From contig JBAVQS010000061.1 in assembly GCA_049694275.1 (NCBI GenBank), forward strand, positions 1-33,863: DNA of 33,863 bases, read 5' to 3'. Source of the DNA: JBAVQS01 sp049694275. Lineage in GTDB: Bacteria; Chloroflexota; Anaerolineae; UBA4142; SHND01. Position 1 is the stretch's first letter. The number at the start of each line of letters is the position of its first letter. A model generated the notes under the pieces. It did not search any database. It was given only the letters and a program-made list of their open reading frames with translations, and was not told the origin of the DNA. Below, piece after piece: positions 9,728-18,581 of this stretch. The translations under genes were made by a program, and so were the position numbers.

Positions 9728-12700
9728 ATGTTCAAACAAATCGTGGCGCAGCTTTCTCGCCGGCGAATCCTGCAAGCAGTCGCCCTTGCAGCCTGTCTCC
9801 TGCTAGGGTTCATCGTTCTTTTCGGCGATCCGGATATCCGGCCCGGGGTTGGGCCCCACGATTCCGTGGCCGAAAACAAAGAGGAAGAGACCGGCGCGCT
9901 CGACTATTTTCGCTACCGGCATATGCAATTGGAAGATGAGAACGGGGTGGTTCGCCCCGGCGCGCTCTGGGAGGCGGTTCAACAGCGCGAGCAAATAGCC
10001 GCGCGCCAGCGCGCGGCAGGGGTCGCGGGAGTCGGGCCTGGTTTCTGGACGGGGCTCGGCCCCGGCAACATCGGCGGCCGCGTCCGCGCGATCATACCGA
10101 TTGACGCCAACACAATCCTCCTCGGCAGTGTCGGCGGGGGAATCTGGAAAACGACCGATGGCGGCGCGTCCTGGGCGCTCATCAACGACACCATGGCGAA
10201 CCTGGCGATCGGCTCGATGGCGCTCGATCCGACGAGCAGCGGCCAGACTCTGTATGCGGGCACGGGCGAAGGATTCTTCAATGCCGACGCGATTCAGGGA
10301 GCCGGCATCTTCAAGAGCACTGACGGGGGCAACACCTGGACACAGCTCGCCTCGACTGCCCCCGCGACCACCACCCAATTCCAGTATGTCAATCGGCTCG
10401 CGATCTCGCCGGACGGCAGTACGCTCCTCGCGGCGACCAATGCCGGAATCATGAGCAGCCCGGATGGTGGGACAAGCTGGACGCAGACGTTCGCCACCGG
10501 CGGCATGCTGGATGTCGTATTCGATCCGAATAACAGTTTGAATGCGATTGCCAGCACCGGCATGACCATGCAATGCAGTAGTTGCACAGTCCCCGCCTAT
10601 TATTCGACGGATGGCGGGGCGACCTGGACCCCGGCCACGGGGTTACCGACCGTCTTCTCCTTCCCGGCCGGGCGCGTCGAAGTGACCTATGCGGCCGCCG
10701 CGTCGGGCGTGGTCTATGCCTCGGTGGATAACAGCACGAGCAACAGCGGCCAGATTTACCGGAGCGTCAACGGCGGGCATTCGTATACACAGGTGAACAG
10801 CGGCAATGCTTATCTGGGCGGTCAGGGCTGGTACGACAATGTGATCTGGGCCGACCCGACCGATGCCACCGGCAGTAAACTGGTCGTCGGCGGCATCGAC
10901 CTCTGGCGCGGGACGTACAGCAGTGGGAGCGTGACGCTGACGCATATCAGCAACTGGCAGCTCGCGCCCTCCTCGCCGCACGCCGATAACCATGCGATTG
11001 TCTCGGCGCCGGGCTTTAGCGGGAGCAACCCGCGTGTCTATATCGGCAACGACGGCGGCATCTATACCACCGCCAACATCTATACCGCGGGCACCCCGTC
11101 ACTCACTTCCGGCTGGTCTTCGCTCAACCATACCCTCTTCATCACCCAGTTCTATGGCGCATCGGGGAATGACAGCAGCAACGTCGTGTATGGCGGGACA
11201 CAGGACAATGGCACGCTCAAGTATACGCCGCCAAACGGGCAAAACACCTGGACGGCGGCTTTTGGCGGCGACGGCGGGTTCTCGGCCGCCGATCCCACCG
11301 ACTCGAACTATTTCTATGGCGAGTACGTCTATTTGCAGATTCACCGCAGTTCGGACGGCGGCGCGAGCGCAGGGTATATCTATGGCGGCGGCGGACTGGG
11401 CTGTAACGGCATTACCGATGCAGGTTCTAACGCCCTCTTTATCGCGCCCTTTATGCTCGACCCCAACAATTCGAATACCATGCTCGCCGGCGGCTTGAGT
11501 TTGTGGCAGAGCACGAATGTCAAGGCAACCACCCCCTGCTGGAACGCGATCAAATCGCCGGTTACGGGAAACCCCAAGATTAGCGCAATCGCCGTCGCCA
11601 CGGGCAATTCCAGCATCATCTGGGTTGGCTATAAAACCGGCCGCGTCGAAATGACCACGAACGGCGGCACGACCTGGAACCAAATCGGCGCCGGCACGCT
11701 GCCCGCGCGCATGGTCGAGCGGATTGTGATCGACCCGACCAATTCGAATGTCGTCTATGTCACGTTCGGCGGATTTAGCACGAGCAATATCTGGAAGACG
11801 ACAACCGGCGGAACGGCCTGGACTAATATCATGGGATCGCTACCCGCCGCGCCCGTCTATAGCCTGGCCATCAATCCAAGCAACTCGTCCTGGGTGTATG
11901 CCGGGACAGAGGTGGGGTTATTTGCCAGCGAGGATGGGGGCACGACCTGGAATATTCCCAACAGCGCACTGCACGGGGATGGGCCGGCGAATGTGGCGGT
12001 GTTTGATCTCCAGTGGATGGGCTCCCGGTTGATCGCCGCGACCCACGGGCGCGGGGTGTTTGACGCCGACACCACCCAGGCCGGCACGAACACGCCCACC
12101 CCCACACCGACCATTACCGATACGCCGACCATCACGCCAACGCCGAGCAACACCAGCACGCCGACCATCACACCGACGCCGACGAACACCGCCACGCCAC
12201 TCCCCACGCTGACGGTAACCAGCACACCGCCGCCCAACGCCGTCGTCGAGAGCGATTCGCCGCTTATTCAGTACGACGGCTGGAAGGGCGTGCAGAATGC
12301 GAATGCCAACGGCGGCAGCTATCGCACCAGCAATACGACCGCCAACAAGGTCGTCTTCAAGTTCACCGGCGCCTCAATCCGCTGGGTCACCATGACCGGC
12401 CCGGATCAGGGCAAGGCGACCGTGACCATCGGCGCCACGACCTACACCGTCGATCTGTACAGCGCCACGCAACAATGGAACGTGAACAAGACCTACAGCG
12501 GCCTCACTTCCGGCGCTCACACCATCACCATCAAAGTGAGTGGAACAAAGAATGCGGCTTCGACGGGCACGAATGTGGCGGTGGATGCCTTTGTCGTCAA
12601 CAATGGAACCCCGCTTCAGGAGAACTCACCGCTCATCCGCTACGATAACTGGTATGGCGTCACCACCGTGAGCGCCAGCGGCGGCAGCTATCGCTACAAC

Positions 12701-13144
12701 CGGACGCTCAAATCCTTTGCGCAAATCACTTTTACAGGCAGCAGCATCAACTGGATCACGAACAAGGGGCCGAGCTATGGCAAGGCGATCGTGACCATCG
12801 ATGGAATCAGCAAGGGAACCTTTGACCTGTATCGCGCGGCAGCGCAGTGGCAGGTGGCCATCCCGTTCACAAATCTGGGAGCGGGTACGCATGTGCTTCA
12901 GGTCAAGCCCCAAGGGACCAAGAATGCGGCGGCGACGAGCGCCAATGTCGTGGTGGATGCGTTCAGCGGTCCGATCATCCCGTCCAGCATTGTTCCCGCC
13001 GGGACGGATACGCCGGATATGCAGGACATGCCGGATGACCCGGACAACTCGGACCTGACGAGCGCGGCCCAATCCTCCGATTGGCCGTACTGGTTACTGC
13101 CGTTCGGCGCATTAGCGGCGTGGCTCGTCTTGCGCAAGGTCTAG
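9728..13144 (+). CDS. Large surface protein: Asp-box/BNR (sortilin-type) propeller, two beta-sandwich repeats, C-terminal anchor
   Basis: This 1138-residue protein is preceded by AGGAG 7 nt from its ATG. A signal or anchor helix spans about 14-32. From about 115 to 785 there are at least eight Asp-box motifs of the S/T-x-D-G-G-x-T/S-W type (for example KTTDGGASW near 141, KSTDGGNTW near 195, later YSTDGGATW and ASEDGGTTW), as in sortilin/VPS10 and BNR beta-propellers. A Thr/Pro linker starts near 789. Two related beta-sandwich repeats follow, beginning near 843 and 966 with SPLIQYDGW and SPLIRYDNW; both look like galactose-binding or CBM-like modules. An acidic Asp/Pro stretch and a final hydrophobic helix ending in LRKV suggest C-terminal membrane anchoring. 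No glycosidase active site is evident, so it may be a binding or adhesion protein. Confidence 0.88.
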   Translation: MFKQIVAQLSRRRILQAVALAACLLLGFIVLFGDPDIRPGVGPHDSVAENKEEETGALDYFRYRHMQLEDENGVVRPGALWEAVQQREQIAARQRAAGVAGVGPGFWTGLGPGNIGGRVRAIIPIDANTILLGSVGGGIWKTTDGGASWALINDTMANLAIGSMALDPTSSGQTLYAGTGEGFFNADAIQGAGIFKSTDGGNTWTQLASTAPATTTQFQYVNRLAISPDGSTLLAATNAGIMSSPDGGTSWTQTFATGGMLDVVFDPNNSLNAIASTGMTMQCSSCTVPAYYSTDGGATWTPATGLPTVFSFPAGRVEVTYAAAASGVVYASVDNSTSNSGQIYRSVNGGHSYTQVNSGNAYLGGQGWYDNVIWADPTDATGSKLVVGGIDLWRGTYSSGSVTLTHISNWQLAPSSPHADNHAIVSAPGFSGSNPRVYIGNDGGIYTTANIYTAGTPSLTSGWSSLNHTLFITQFYGASGNDSSNVVYGGTQDNGTLKYTPPNGQNTWTAAFGGDGGFSAADPTDSNYFYGEYVYLQIHRSSDGGASAGYIYGGGGLGCNGITDAGSNALFIAPFMLDPNNSNTMLAGGLSLWQSTNVKATTPCWNAIKSPVTGNPKISAIAVATGNSSIIWVGYKTGRVEMTTNGGTTWNQIGAGTLPARMVERIVIDPTNSNVVYVTFGGFSTSNIWKTTTGGTAWTNIMGSLPAAPVYSLAINPSNSSWVYAGTEVGLFASEDGGTTWNIPNSALHGDGPANVAVFDLQWMGSRLIAATHGRGVFDADTTQAGTNTPTPTPTITDTPTITPTPSNTSTPTITPTPTNTATPLPTLTVTSTPPPNAVVESDSPLIQYDGWKGVQNANANGGSYRTSNTTANKVVFKFTGASIRWVTMTGPDQGKATVTIGATTYTVDLYSATQQWNVNKTYSGLTSGAHTITIKVSGTKNAASTGTNVAVDAFVVNNGTPLQENSPLIRYDNWYGVTTVSASGGSYRYNRTLKSFAQITFTGSSINWITNKGPSYGKAIVTIDGISKGTFDLYRAAAQWQVAIPFTNLGAGTHVLQVKPQGTKNAAATSANVVVDAFSGPIIPSSIVPAGTDTPDMQDMPDDPDNSDLTSAAQSSDWPYWLLPFGALAAWLVLRKV
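12086..12237 (+). repeat. Thr-Pro linker repeat in the Asp-box protein
   Basis: In-frame degenerate repeats encode TPTPTPT and TITPTPS units between the propeller and the first beta-sandwich repeat. Confidence 0.8.
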
Positions 13145-13158
13145 CAACTCGGCCATCA

Positions 13159-13206
13159 GGACCTTCGAGGTCTCACGAGGCCTCGAAGGTCCCCCCTTGT
13201 AATTTT
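13159..13206 (+). terminator. Palindromic terminator after the Asp-box protein
   Basis: A 12-bp perfect stem (13159-13170 with 13181-13192) has a 10-nt loop and is followed by a C-run and TTGTAATTTT. It lies 14 bp after the stop codon. The T-rich end overlaps the -35 of the next promoter. Confidence 0.7.
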
Positions 13207-13232
13207 GCGCACAAAGAGGAAAGTGTTATAAT
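13205..13232 (+). promoter_or_regulatory. Strong promoter of the nuclease gene
   Basis: -35 TTGCGC (13205-13210), 16-bp spacer, perfect -10 TATAAT (13227-13232). The predicted leader is about 137 nt and ends with GAGGAGG (13364-13370). Confidence 0.65.
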
Positions 13233-13375
13233 CGCGTAGCGCTTTTCCCTTTGTGCCTTGATGCTCCGTATCGTGTCGATTGACGCTGATTCGCTCCGGT
13301 AATGGTGCCGGTGCGCTCCTCTACTAGCAGCCCGTCCAATTTTGTCCGTCTCATTTCCCCTATGAGGAGGCTGCC

Positions 13376-16300
13376 TTGGGTTCCCAATCAAACCGCCGCG
13401 GTTTTGCCCCGGCTAGTGCCCTTTTCCTTGCGCTCGTTTTCATCACGCTTGCCATCGGCCTGAGCTGGTTGACCCAGCCCGCGCTGGCAGGCTCTCAACC
13501 CCTCGCGGCCAAGACGACAAAGACCGCCAAGCCGCGCAATCCCTCCGGCACCAACGTCGTCCTCAGTGAGGTGTATGGTGGTGGCGGAGCAACCAGCGGC
13601 AGCCCCACATACAAAAACGACTACGTCGAGCTTTTCAATCCAACCGGAGCCAATATCGATATTAGCGGCTGGTCGGTACAGTATGGCTCTGCGACCGGTA
13701 ATTTCGGCTCCGGTTCCTCGCTGATATATGCCTTCCCTGCCAACACCATTGTACAGGCGAACCAATATCTGTTCGTGCAGCTCGGGTCGGTCGGCACTGT
13801 AGGCGGGACCTTCCCTGTGACACCCGATCTCACGACCACGAATCTGAACCTGTCCGCTGCCAGCGGCAAGGTAGCGCTTGCGAACATTGGCACTACGTTG
13901 GGGTGCGGCGCTACGGCGACCCCCTGCTCGTTGCCCGACAGCCGCATCATCGACCTGGTTTCGTATGGCGCCTCCAATAATGGTGAAGGTAGCACAACGG
14001 TCAATAACGGCACGGTTTTAACGAATACCCAGGGCGGGGTGCGCAAAGGCGCAGGCTGTACCGATACCGACAACAACAATGCCGATTTCAATGTCATCAC
14101 CAATCCGGTGCCACGCAACTCGGCTTCCCCCGCAAATTCATGCACGGCGACGAATACGCCGACCAACACCAATACCGCGACGCAGACGGACACGCCGACT
14201 GATACGCCCACTAGTACTCCTACGAACACGGACACGCCGACTATTACGCCGACGCCGACGAACGTCAGCGACAATAACATTCACTGGAACGAGCTCTATC
14301 ACGCGGCCATCGGGGTTAATCCATCTACAGAACTGGTTCCTAACCAGACCTTCCATTTTCTGGAAGCGCCGGGCGGAGTCATCGATAGCTCCACCAGTGT
14401 CACGCTCTATGCCCTGACCATGCAGAATGACGTCACCGCCGTGGAACTGCGTATCTGGGATGGGAGTGAAACGGTCATCCCGATGACGCTCATCCAGCGG
14501 ATGGATAATGTCACGTTCCGCAGCGTGACCAACAGCTATGACCTCTGGCAGGCGACGGTTTCGCCGCGCGCACCCGGCACGACGGTCTATTATCGGGTTC
14601 GCCTCCACGACGGGACGGCATTTGCTGAGCTCAAATCCGCCAACGGAAATGGCGAGACGGTCAATCCGCTCGGCCAGGCGGTCAGCGGCTCGGACATGGA
14701 CAACGACGATTATTCGTATACCGTCTCCGGTGCGCCGACCAATACACCCACGGATACGAGCACGCCCACCACCACGGATACGCCGACAAACACAAACACG
14801 CCGACCGACACGCCAACCAATACGCCCACTAATACCGTGACCAACACCCCGACGGTCACGCCGACCCCGCTGCACATTCACGACATTCAGGGCGCGAGCC
14901 ATATCTCACCATACAGTGGCTCACCTGTAGCCAACGTCGTAGGCATTGTCACCGCGAAAAAGTCGAACGGGTTCTATATGCAAGACCCGAATCCGGACTC
15001 GAACGATTCCACCTCGGAAGGTATATTTGTCTTTACCTCTTCCGCGCCCAGCGTTTCGGTGGGAGACCGGGTCTCGGTCAATGGTACGATCAGCGAATTC
15101 CGCCCCGGCGGCGCGACCGGCACGGGCAATCTGACGACGACCGAAATCGGCAGCCCGACCGTCCTGTTGCAGTCGAGCGGCAATACCCTGCCCACCCCTG
15201 TGGTTGTCGGTACCGGTGGGCGTGTCCCGCCGAATCAGGTGTTCGAAGACGATGCCGGCTGCGGAAACGTCGAGACCTGCAACACCTTTGACCCGGCGCA
15301 GGATGGCGTCGACTTTTGGGAAAGCATGGAAGGGATGTTGGTGCAGTTCAACAATCCCGTGGCGGTCGGGCCGAGCGCGCTGTTTACCGGCAACTCTGTC
15401 GAAATTCCCATCGTCGGCGATAACGGGGCGAACACCGTGCTGCGGACACCGCGCGGCGGTGTTATCGCCCAATCCGGCAGCTTTAACCCGGAGCGCGTGA
15501 TCCTAAACAATGGCATTAGCTCCGGCTTTTTGACCAACAGTGTCAACACCGGCGATTATGTGAATGGCCCGGTCGTCGGCGTCATCGACTATAACTTTGG
15601 CAATTTCTGGCTGCAGACCACCTCTGCGGTGACCTTTACTTCCGGGGGCCTGGCCCTCGAGACGACGACCGCCGCAACGGGCAGCCAGCTCTCCGTGGGA
15701 ACGTTCAACGTCGAGAACCTCGCGCCCAGCGACCCGCAGAGCAAATTTAATAACCTGGCGAGCCTGCTGATCAACAACCTGAAATCGCCGGATATTGTCA
15801 GCATCGAAGAGATCCAGGACAATAACGGCGTGACCGACGACGGCACGGTCGATGCCAGCACGACCTGGTCCATGCTCATCTCGGCCATTCAGAATGCCGG
15901 CGGGCCAACCTACCAGTATCGCCAGATCGATCCGGTGAACGACGCCGACGGCGGCGCGACCGGCGGCAACATCCGCCAGGGCTTTATCTTCCGCACCGAT
16001 CGCGGGCTAAGTTTTATCGACCGCAGCTGCGGCGGCTGTAATCTTTCCACGAGCGCCGTTTCGGTCGTCAACAATGCCGGTTCCCCACAGCTCTCGTTCA
16101 GCCCCGGCCGCATTGACCCGACCAATTCGACCGCATGGAGCGCGAGCCGCAAGCCCATCGCCGGCGAATTCATGTATAACGGGCATCACCTGTTCGTGAT
16201 CGCCAATCACTTTAAATCCAAGGGCGGGGATGACCCGCTCATGGGCAAGGACCAGCCGCCCATCGAGGTGACCGCGACGCAGCGCCTCGTGCAGGCTCAG

Positions 16301-18457
16301 GTCGTTCATGACTTTGTCGCCCAGGTTCTCGCCGTCGATCCAACCGCCGACGTGGTCGTAGACGGCGACCTGAACGACTTTCAATTCTCCGACTCGGTCA
16401 AGACGCTGACCGGTGAGAGCGTTAGCAACGTTATCCTGAAAGACCTCATCAACACCCTGCCCGTGAACGAGCGGTATAGCTATGACTATGAAGGCAACTC
16501 GGAGACGCTCGACCACATTCTCATCTCCAACGACCTGTTCAATAACTGGTACGTTTCGGAGGATGTCGTACACGTCAATTCTGAATTCTGGAGCCGGGCG
16601 AGCGATCACGAGCCGCAGGTCACGCTCCTGAATCTCCCTGCGCCGGTCTATACGGACACGCCGACGAGTACGGCGACCAGCACGCCGACCGATACGCCTA
16701 CCGGTACGCTTTTGCCTACCGACACGGCGACGAGCACCCCGACTGCAACGGAGACGGGTACGCCCACGGATACGGCGACAGTTACCAATACGCCGACCCC
16801 GAGCAATACGCCGACGAACACGAGCACGCCGACCAATACGCCGGTTTCAACCGGGCTCATCGTCATCAGCCAGGTGTATGGCGGCGGTGGTGCGGGCTCC
16901 GGCACGCCGACCTACAAGAATGATTACGCAGAGCTGCTCAATCGCGGCACGACGACGCTGGACATTAGCGGCTGGTCGCTCCAGTATGGCGCGGCCGCGG
17001 GCAACTTTGCAAGCAGCAGTTCAAACCTCTATACGCTGCCCGCCGGCACGATCCTCCAGCCCGGGCAGTATTATCTGGTGCAGTTCGGGGCGGCCGGCAC
17101 TGCAGGCGGAACCTTCCCTGTGACACCCGATCTCACGACCACGAATCTGAACATGTCCGCTGCCAGCGGCAAGCTGGCGCTGGTGAACAACTCCACGGCG
17201 CTGGGGTGCGGTGCTACAGCTACACTGTGTTCACTGCCGGACAGCCGCATCATCGACCTGGTTTCTTATGGCGCGGCAAACAACGGCGAGGGCAACACGA
17301 CGGTAAATAACGGCACTGCGCTGAACAACGCGCAGGGGGGCGTGCGCAAGTCGAACGGCTGCCAGGATACGGACAACAACAACGCCGATTTCAATGCCGT
17401 CACGAACCCGACGCCGCGCAACAGCCAGTCGCCGTTTGCAGTCTGCAACCCCACACCGACGAATACCGCGACGGCGACGAGTACGAGTAGCCCGACGGCG
17501 ACCAGCACGCCAACGGATACACCCACCGATACACCGACCGATACGCCAACTGACACGCCGACGAATACGCCGACCAACACGCCGACCGATACACCGACCG
17601 ATACTCCGACGAGCACGCCGACTGATACACCCACCGATACGCCGACAAGCACGCCGACCGATACACCGACCGATACTCCGACGAGCACAAGCACGCCAAC
17701 CAATACGCCGACGAACACGCCAACGGATACGCCGACCAATACGCCAACCGACACGCCGACAGATACACCGACGAACACGCCGACTGACACGCCAACGAAC
17801 ACGCCAACCAATACGCCGACGAATACGCCGACCCATACGCCGACGAGCACAAACACGCCGACGAACACGCCGACAAACACGCCGACAAATACGCCGACCA
17901 ATACACCGACGAATAGCCCAACGGCGACGCCGACTTTGACGCCTAGCGGTCCCAGCGCAGACGTTGCCATCGTCAAGAAAGCGCTTCTTGGACAGATCAG
18001 CGCCAACATGCTCGGCTATCGTCTGACGGTGACCAACAAGAGCCGGATCCCGGTACGCAATGTTTTAGTGGTCGACCAGCTTCCGGCCAACGTCCATTAC
18101 GTGAGCTTTACCAAACCGGCGCTGTCCAAATGGGCTTGCGTCTACGACACGGGCCAGAACAAAGTCACCTGTGTCTTGCCTTCACTGGCAGCGGCCACAT
18201 CATCCCAGATCACGCTTCACACCCAGGTCTCTGTAACCAACTATTGGGTCAACTGTGCGACCGTTTCGTCGAGCGCTCCGGACCCGAACCTGAAAAACAA
18301 CACCTCCTGCTATGCGCTCAATGGAAACTGGAAGCCCGTTACGCCAACCCCAACCGCATTGCCTGTGCAACCCGCGACCATGACGACTCGGACTGATGGC
18401 GTTTCCTTTCAGTCCATCTGGCAGTCGTTACAGAGCTGGTTAGGGCTAACGAATTAG
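13376..18457 (+). CDS. Giant secreted ExeM/NucH-type nuclease with two lamin-tail domains and DUF11
   Basis: The start is TTG, set by GAGGAGG five bases upstream and by a signal peptide with cleavage near PALAG. Domain order over 1693 residues: lamin-tail (LTD) 1 about 58-255; Thr/Pro linker; an Ig-like domain about 297-453 resembling N-terminal domains of amylopullulanases; linker; an OB-fold about 500-758 as in ExeM/YhcR nucleases; an endonuclease/exonuclease/phosphatase domain about 769-1088; linker; LTD 2 about 1160-1355; a linker of about 165 residues; DUF11 about 1527-1649; a short tail. The catalytic set looks complete: N778 (FNVEN), E811/E812, N944-H945 (NHFKSKGG), D998 and N1000 (GDLNDF), D1077-H1078 (SDHEP). 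It is predicted to degrade extracellular DNA or RNA, perhaps for nutrient recovery or biofilm turnover (inference). Confidence 0.9.
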   Translation: MGSQSNRRGFAPASALFLALVFITLAIGLSWLTQPALAGSQPLAAKTTKTAKPRNPSGTNVVLSEVYGGGGATSGSPTYKNDYVELFNPTGANIDISGWSVQYGSATGNFGSGSSLIYAFPANTIVQANQYLFVQLGSVGTVGGTFPVTPDLTTTNLNLSAASGKVALANIGTTLGCGATATPCSLPDSRIIDLVSYGASNNGEGSTTVNNGTVLTNTQGGVRKGAGCTDTDNNNADFNVITNPVPRNSASPANSCTATNTPTNTNTATQTDTPTDTPTSTPTNTDTPTITPTPTNVSDNNIHWNELYHAAIGVNPSTELVPNQTFHFLEAPGGVIDSSTSVTLYALTMQNDVTAVELRIWDGSETVIPMTLIQRMDNVTFRSVTNSYDLWQATVSPRAPGTTVYYRVRLHDGTAFAELKSANGNGETVNPLGQAVSGSDMDNDDYSYTVSGAPTNTPTDTSTPTTTDTPTNTNTPTDTPTNTPTNTVTNTPTVTPTPLHIHDIQGASHISPYSGSPVANVVGIVTAKKSNGFYMQDPNPDSNDSTSEGIFVFTSSAPSVSVGDRVSVNGTISEFRPGGATGTGNLTTTEIGSPTVLLQSSGNTLPTPVVVGTGGRVPPNQVFEDDAGCGNVETCNTFDPAQDGVDFWESMEGMLVQFNNPVAVGPSALFTGNSVEIPIVGDNGANTVLRTPRGGVIAQSGSFNPERVILNNGISSGFLTNSVNTGDYVNGPVVGVIDYNFGNFWLQTTSAVTFTSGGLALETTTAATGSQLSVGTFNVENLAPSDPQSKFNNLASLLINNLKSPDIVSIEEIQDNNGVTDDGTVDASTTWSMLISAIQNAGGPTYQYRQIDPVNDADGGATGGNIRQGFIFRTDRGLSFIDRSCGGCNLSTSAVSVVNNAGSPQLSFSPGRIDPTNSTAWSASRKPIAGEFMYNGHHLFVIANHFKSKGGDDPLMGKDQPPIEVTATQRLVQAQVVHDFVAQVLAVDPTADVVVDGDLNDFQFSDSVKTLTGESVSNVILKDLINTLPVNERYSYDYEGNSETLDHILISNDLFNNWYVSEDVVHVNSEFWSRASDHEPQVTLLNLPAPVYTDTPTSTATSTPTDTPTGTLLPTDTATSTPTATETGTPTDTATVTNTPTPSNTPTNTSTPTNTPVSTGLIVISQVYGGGGAGSGTPTYKNDYAELLNRGTTTLDISGWSLQYGAAAGNFASSSSNLYTLPAGTILQPGQYYLVQFGAAGTAGGTFPVTPDLTTTNLNMSAASGKLALVNNSTALGCGATATLCSLPDSRIIDLVSYGAANNGEGNTTVNNGTALNNAQGGVRKSNGCQDTDNNNADFNAVTNPTPRNSQSPFAVCNPTPTNTATATSTSSPTATSTPTDTPTDTPTDTPTDTPTNTPTNTPTDTPTDTPTSTPTDTPTDTPTSTPTDTPTDTPTSTSTPTNTPTNTPTDTPTNTPTDTPTDTPTNTPTDTPTNTPTNTPTNTPTHTPTSTNTPTNTPTNTPTNTPTNTPTNSPTATPTLTPSGPSADVAIVKKALLGQISANMLGYRLTVTNKSRIPVRNVLVVDQLPANVHYVSFTKPALSKWACVYDTGQNKVTCVLPSLAAATSSQITLHTQVSVTNYWVNCATVSSSAPDPNLKNNTSCYALNGNWKPVTPTPTALPVQPATMTTRTDGVSFQSIWQSLQSWLGLTN
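13792..13870 (+). repeat. LTD1 copy of a 79-bp near-identical tract
   Basis: It matches 17095-17173 with only three mismatches (13800, 13807, 13850), while sequence on both sides differs at many synonymous and some non-synonymous positions. Confidence 0.85.
14149..14262 (+). repeat. Thr-Pro linker repeat 1 of the nuclease
   Basis: Degenerate in-frame units coding for TNTPT and TDTPT separate LTD1 from the Ig-like domain. Confidence 0.8.
14737..14868 (+). repeat. Thr-Pro linker repeat 2 of the nuclease
   Basis: In-frame Thr-Pro repeat separating the Ig-like domain from the OB-fold. Confidence 0.8.
16651..16848 (+). repeat. Thr-Pro linker repeat 3 of the nuclease
   Basis: In-frame Thr-Pro repeat separating the catalytic domain from LTD2. 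Confidence 0.8.
17095..17173 (+). repeat. LTD2 copy of the 79-bp near-identical tract
   Basis: Partner of 13792-13870, about 3.3 kb downstream in the same orientation and reading frame. Confidence 0.85.
17446..17943 (+). repeat. Long Thr-Pro linker minisatellite (about 500 bp)
   Basis: More than 25 tandem degenerate units of 6/12 bp encode TDTPT, TNTPT and TSTPT. This is the longest of the Thr-Pro tracts in the window and joins LTD2 to DUF11. The reverse strand also stays open, giving Val-Gly-rich or Arg-rich artefact frames. Confidence 0.9.
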
Positions 18458-18480
18458 CGCCATATCACTGCGCCTAATAA

Positions 18481-18526
18481 AAACGACAGGGCCGAACGAA
18501 GAGTTCAGCCCTGTCGTTTATTTCAA
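18481..18526. terminator. Bidirectional terminator between nuclease and kinase genes
   Basis: A 12-bp perfect stem (18481-18492 with 18508-18519) is extended inward with one mismatch. A-rich sequence on the left and TTTATTTC on the right allow function for both convergent transcripts. Confidence 0.8.
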
Positions 18527-18581
18527 TTCACAGGCTCTAGCCAATCGCGCCCCGACCACCGCATTAACGGCCCGGGGAAAT

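Noticed and set aside
17446..17943. CRISPR-like regular repeats
   Set aside because: Units are 6/12 bp, in frame and without unique spacers of constant length; they encode a Thr-Pro linker.
17266..18009. Long minus-strand frames rich in Val-Gly or Arg opposite the Thr-Pro repeats (also near 915-1283, 11857-12237, 13621-14280, 16648-16905)
   Set aside because: They are mirror images of the repeat codons, with low complexity and no start signal; they vanish outside the repeats.
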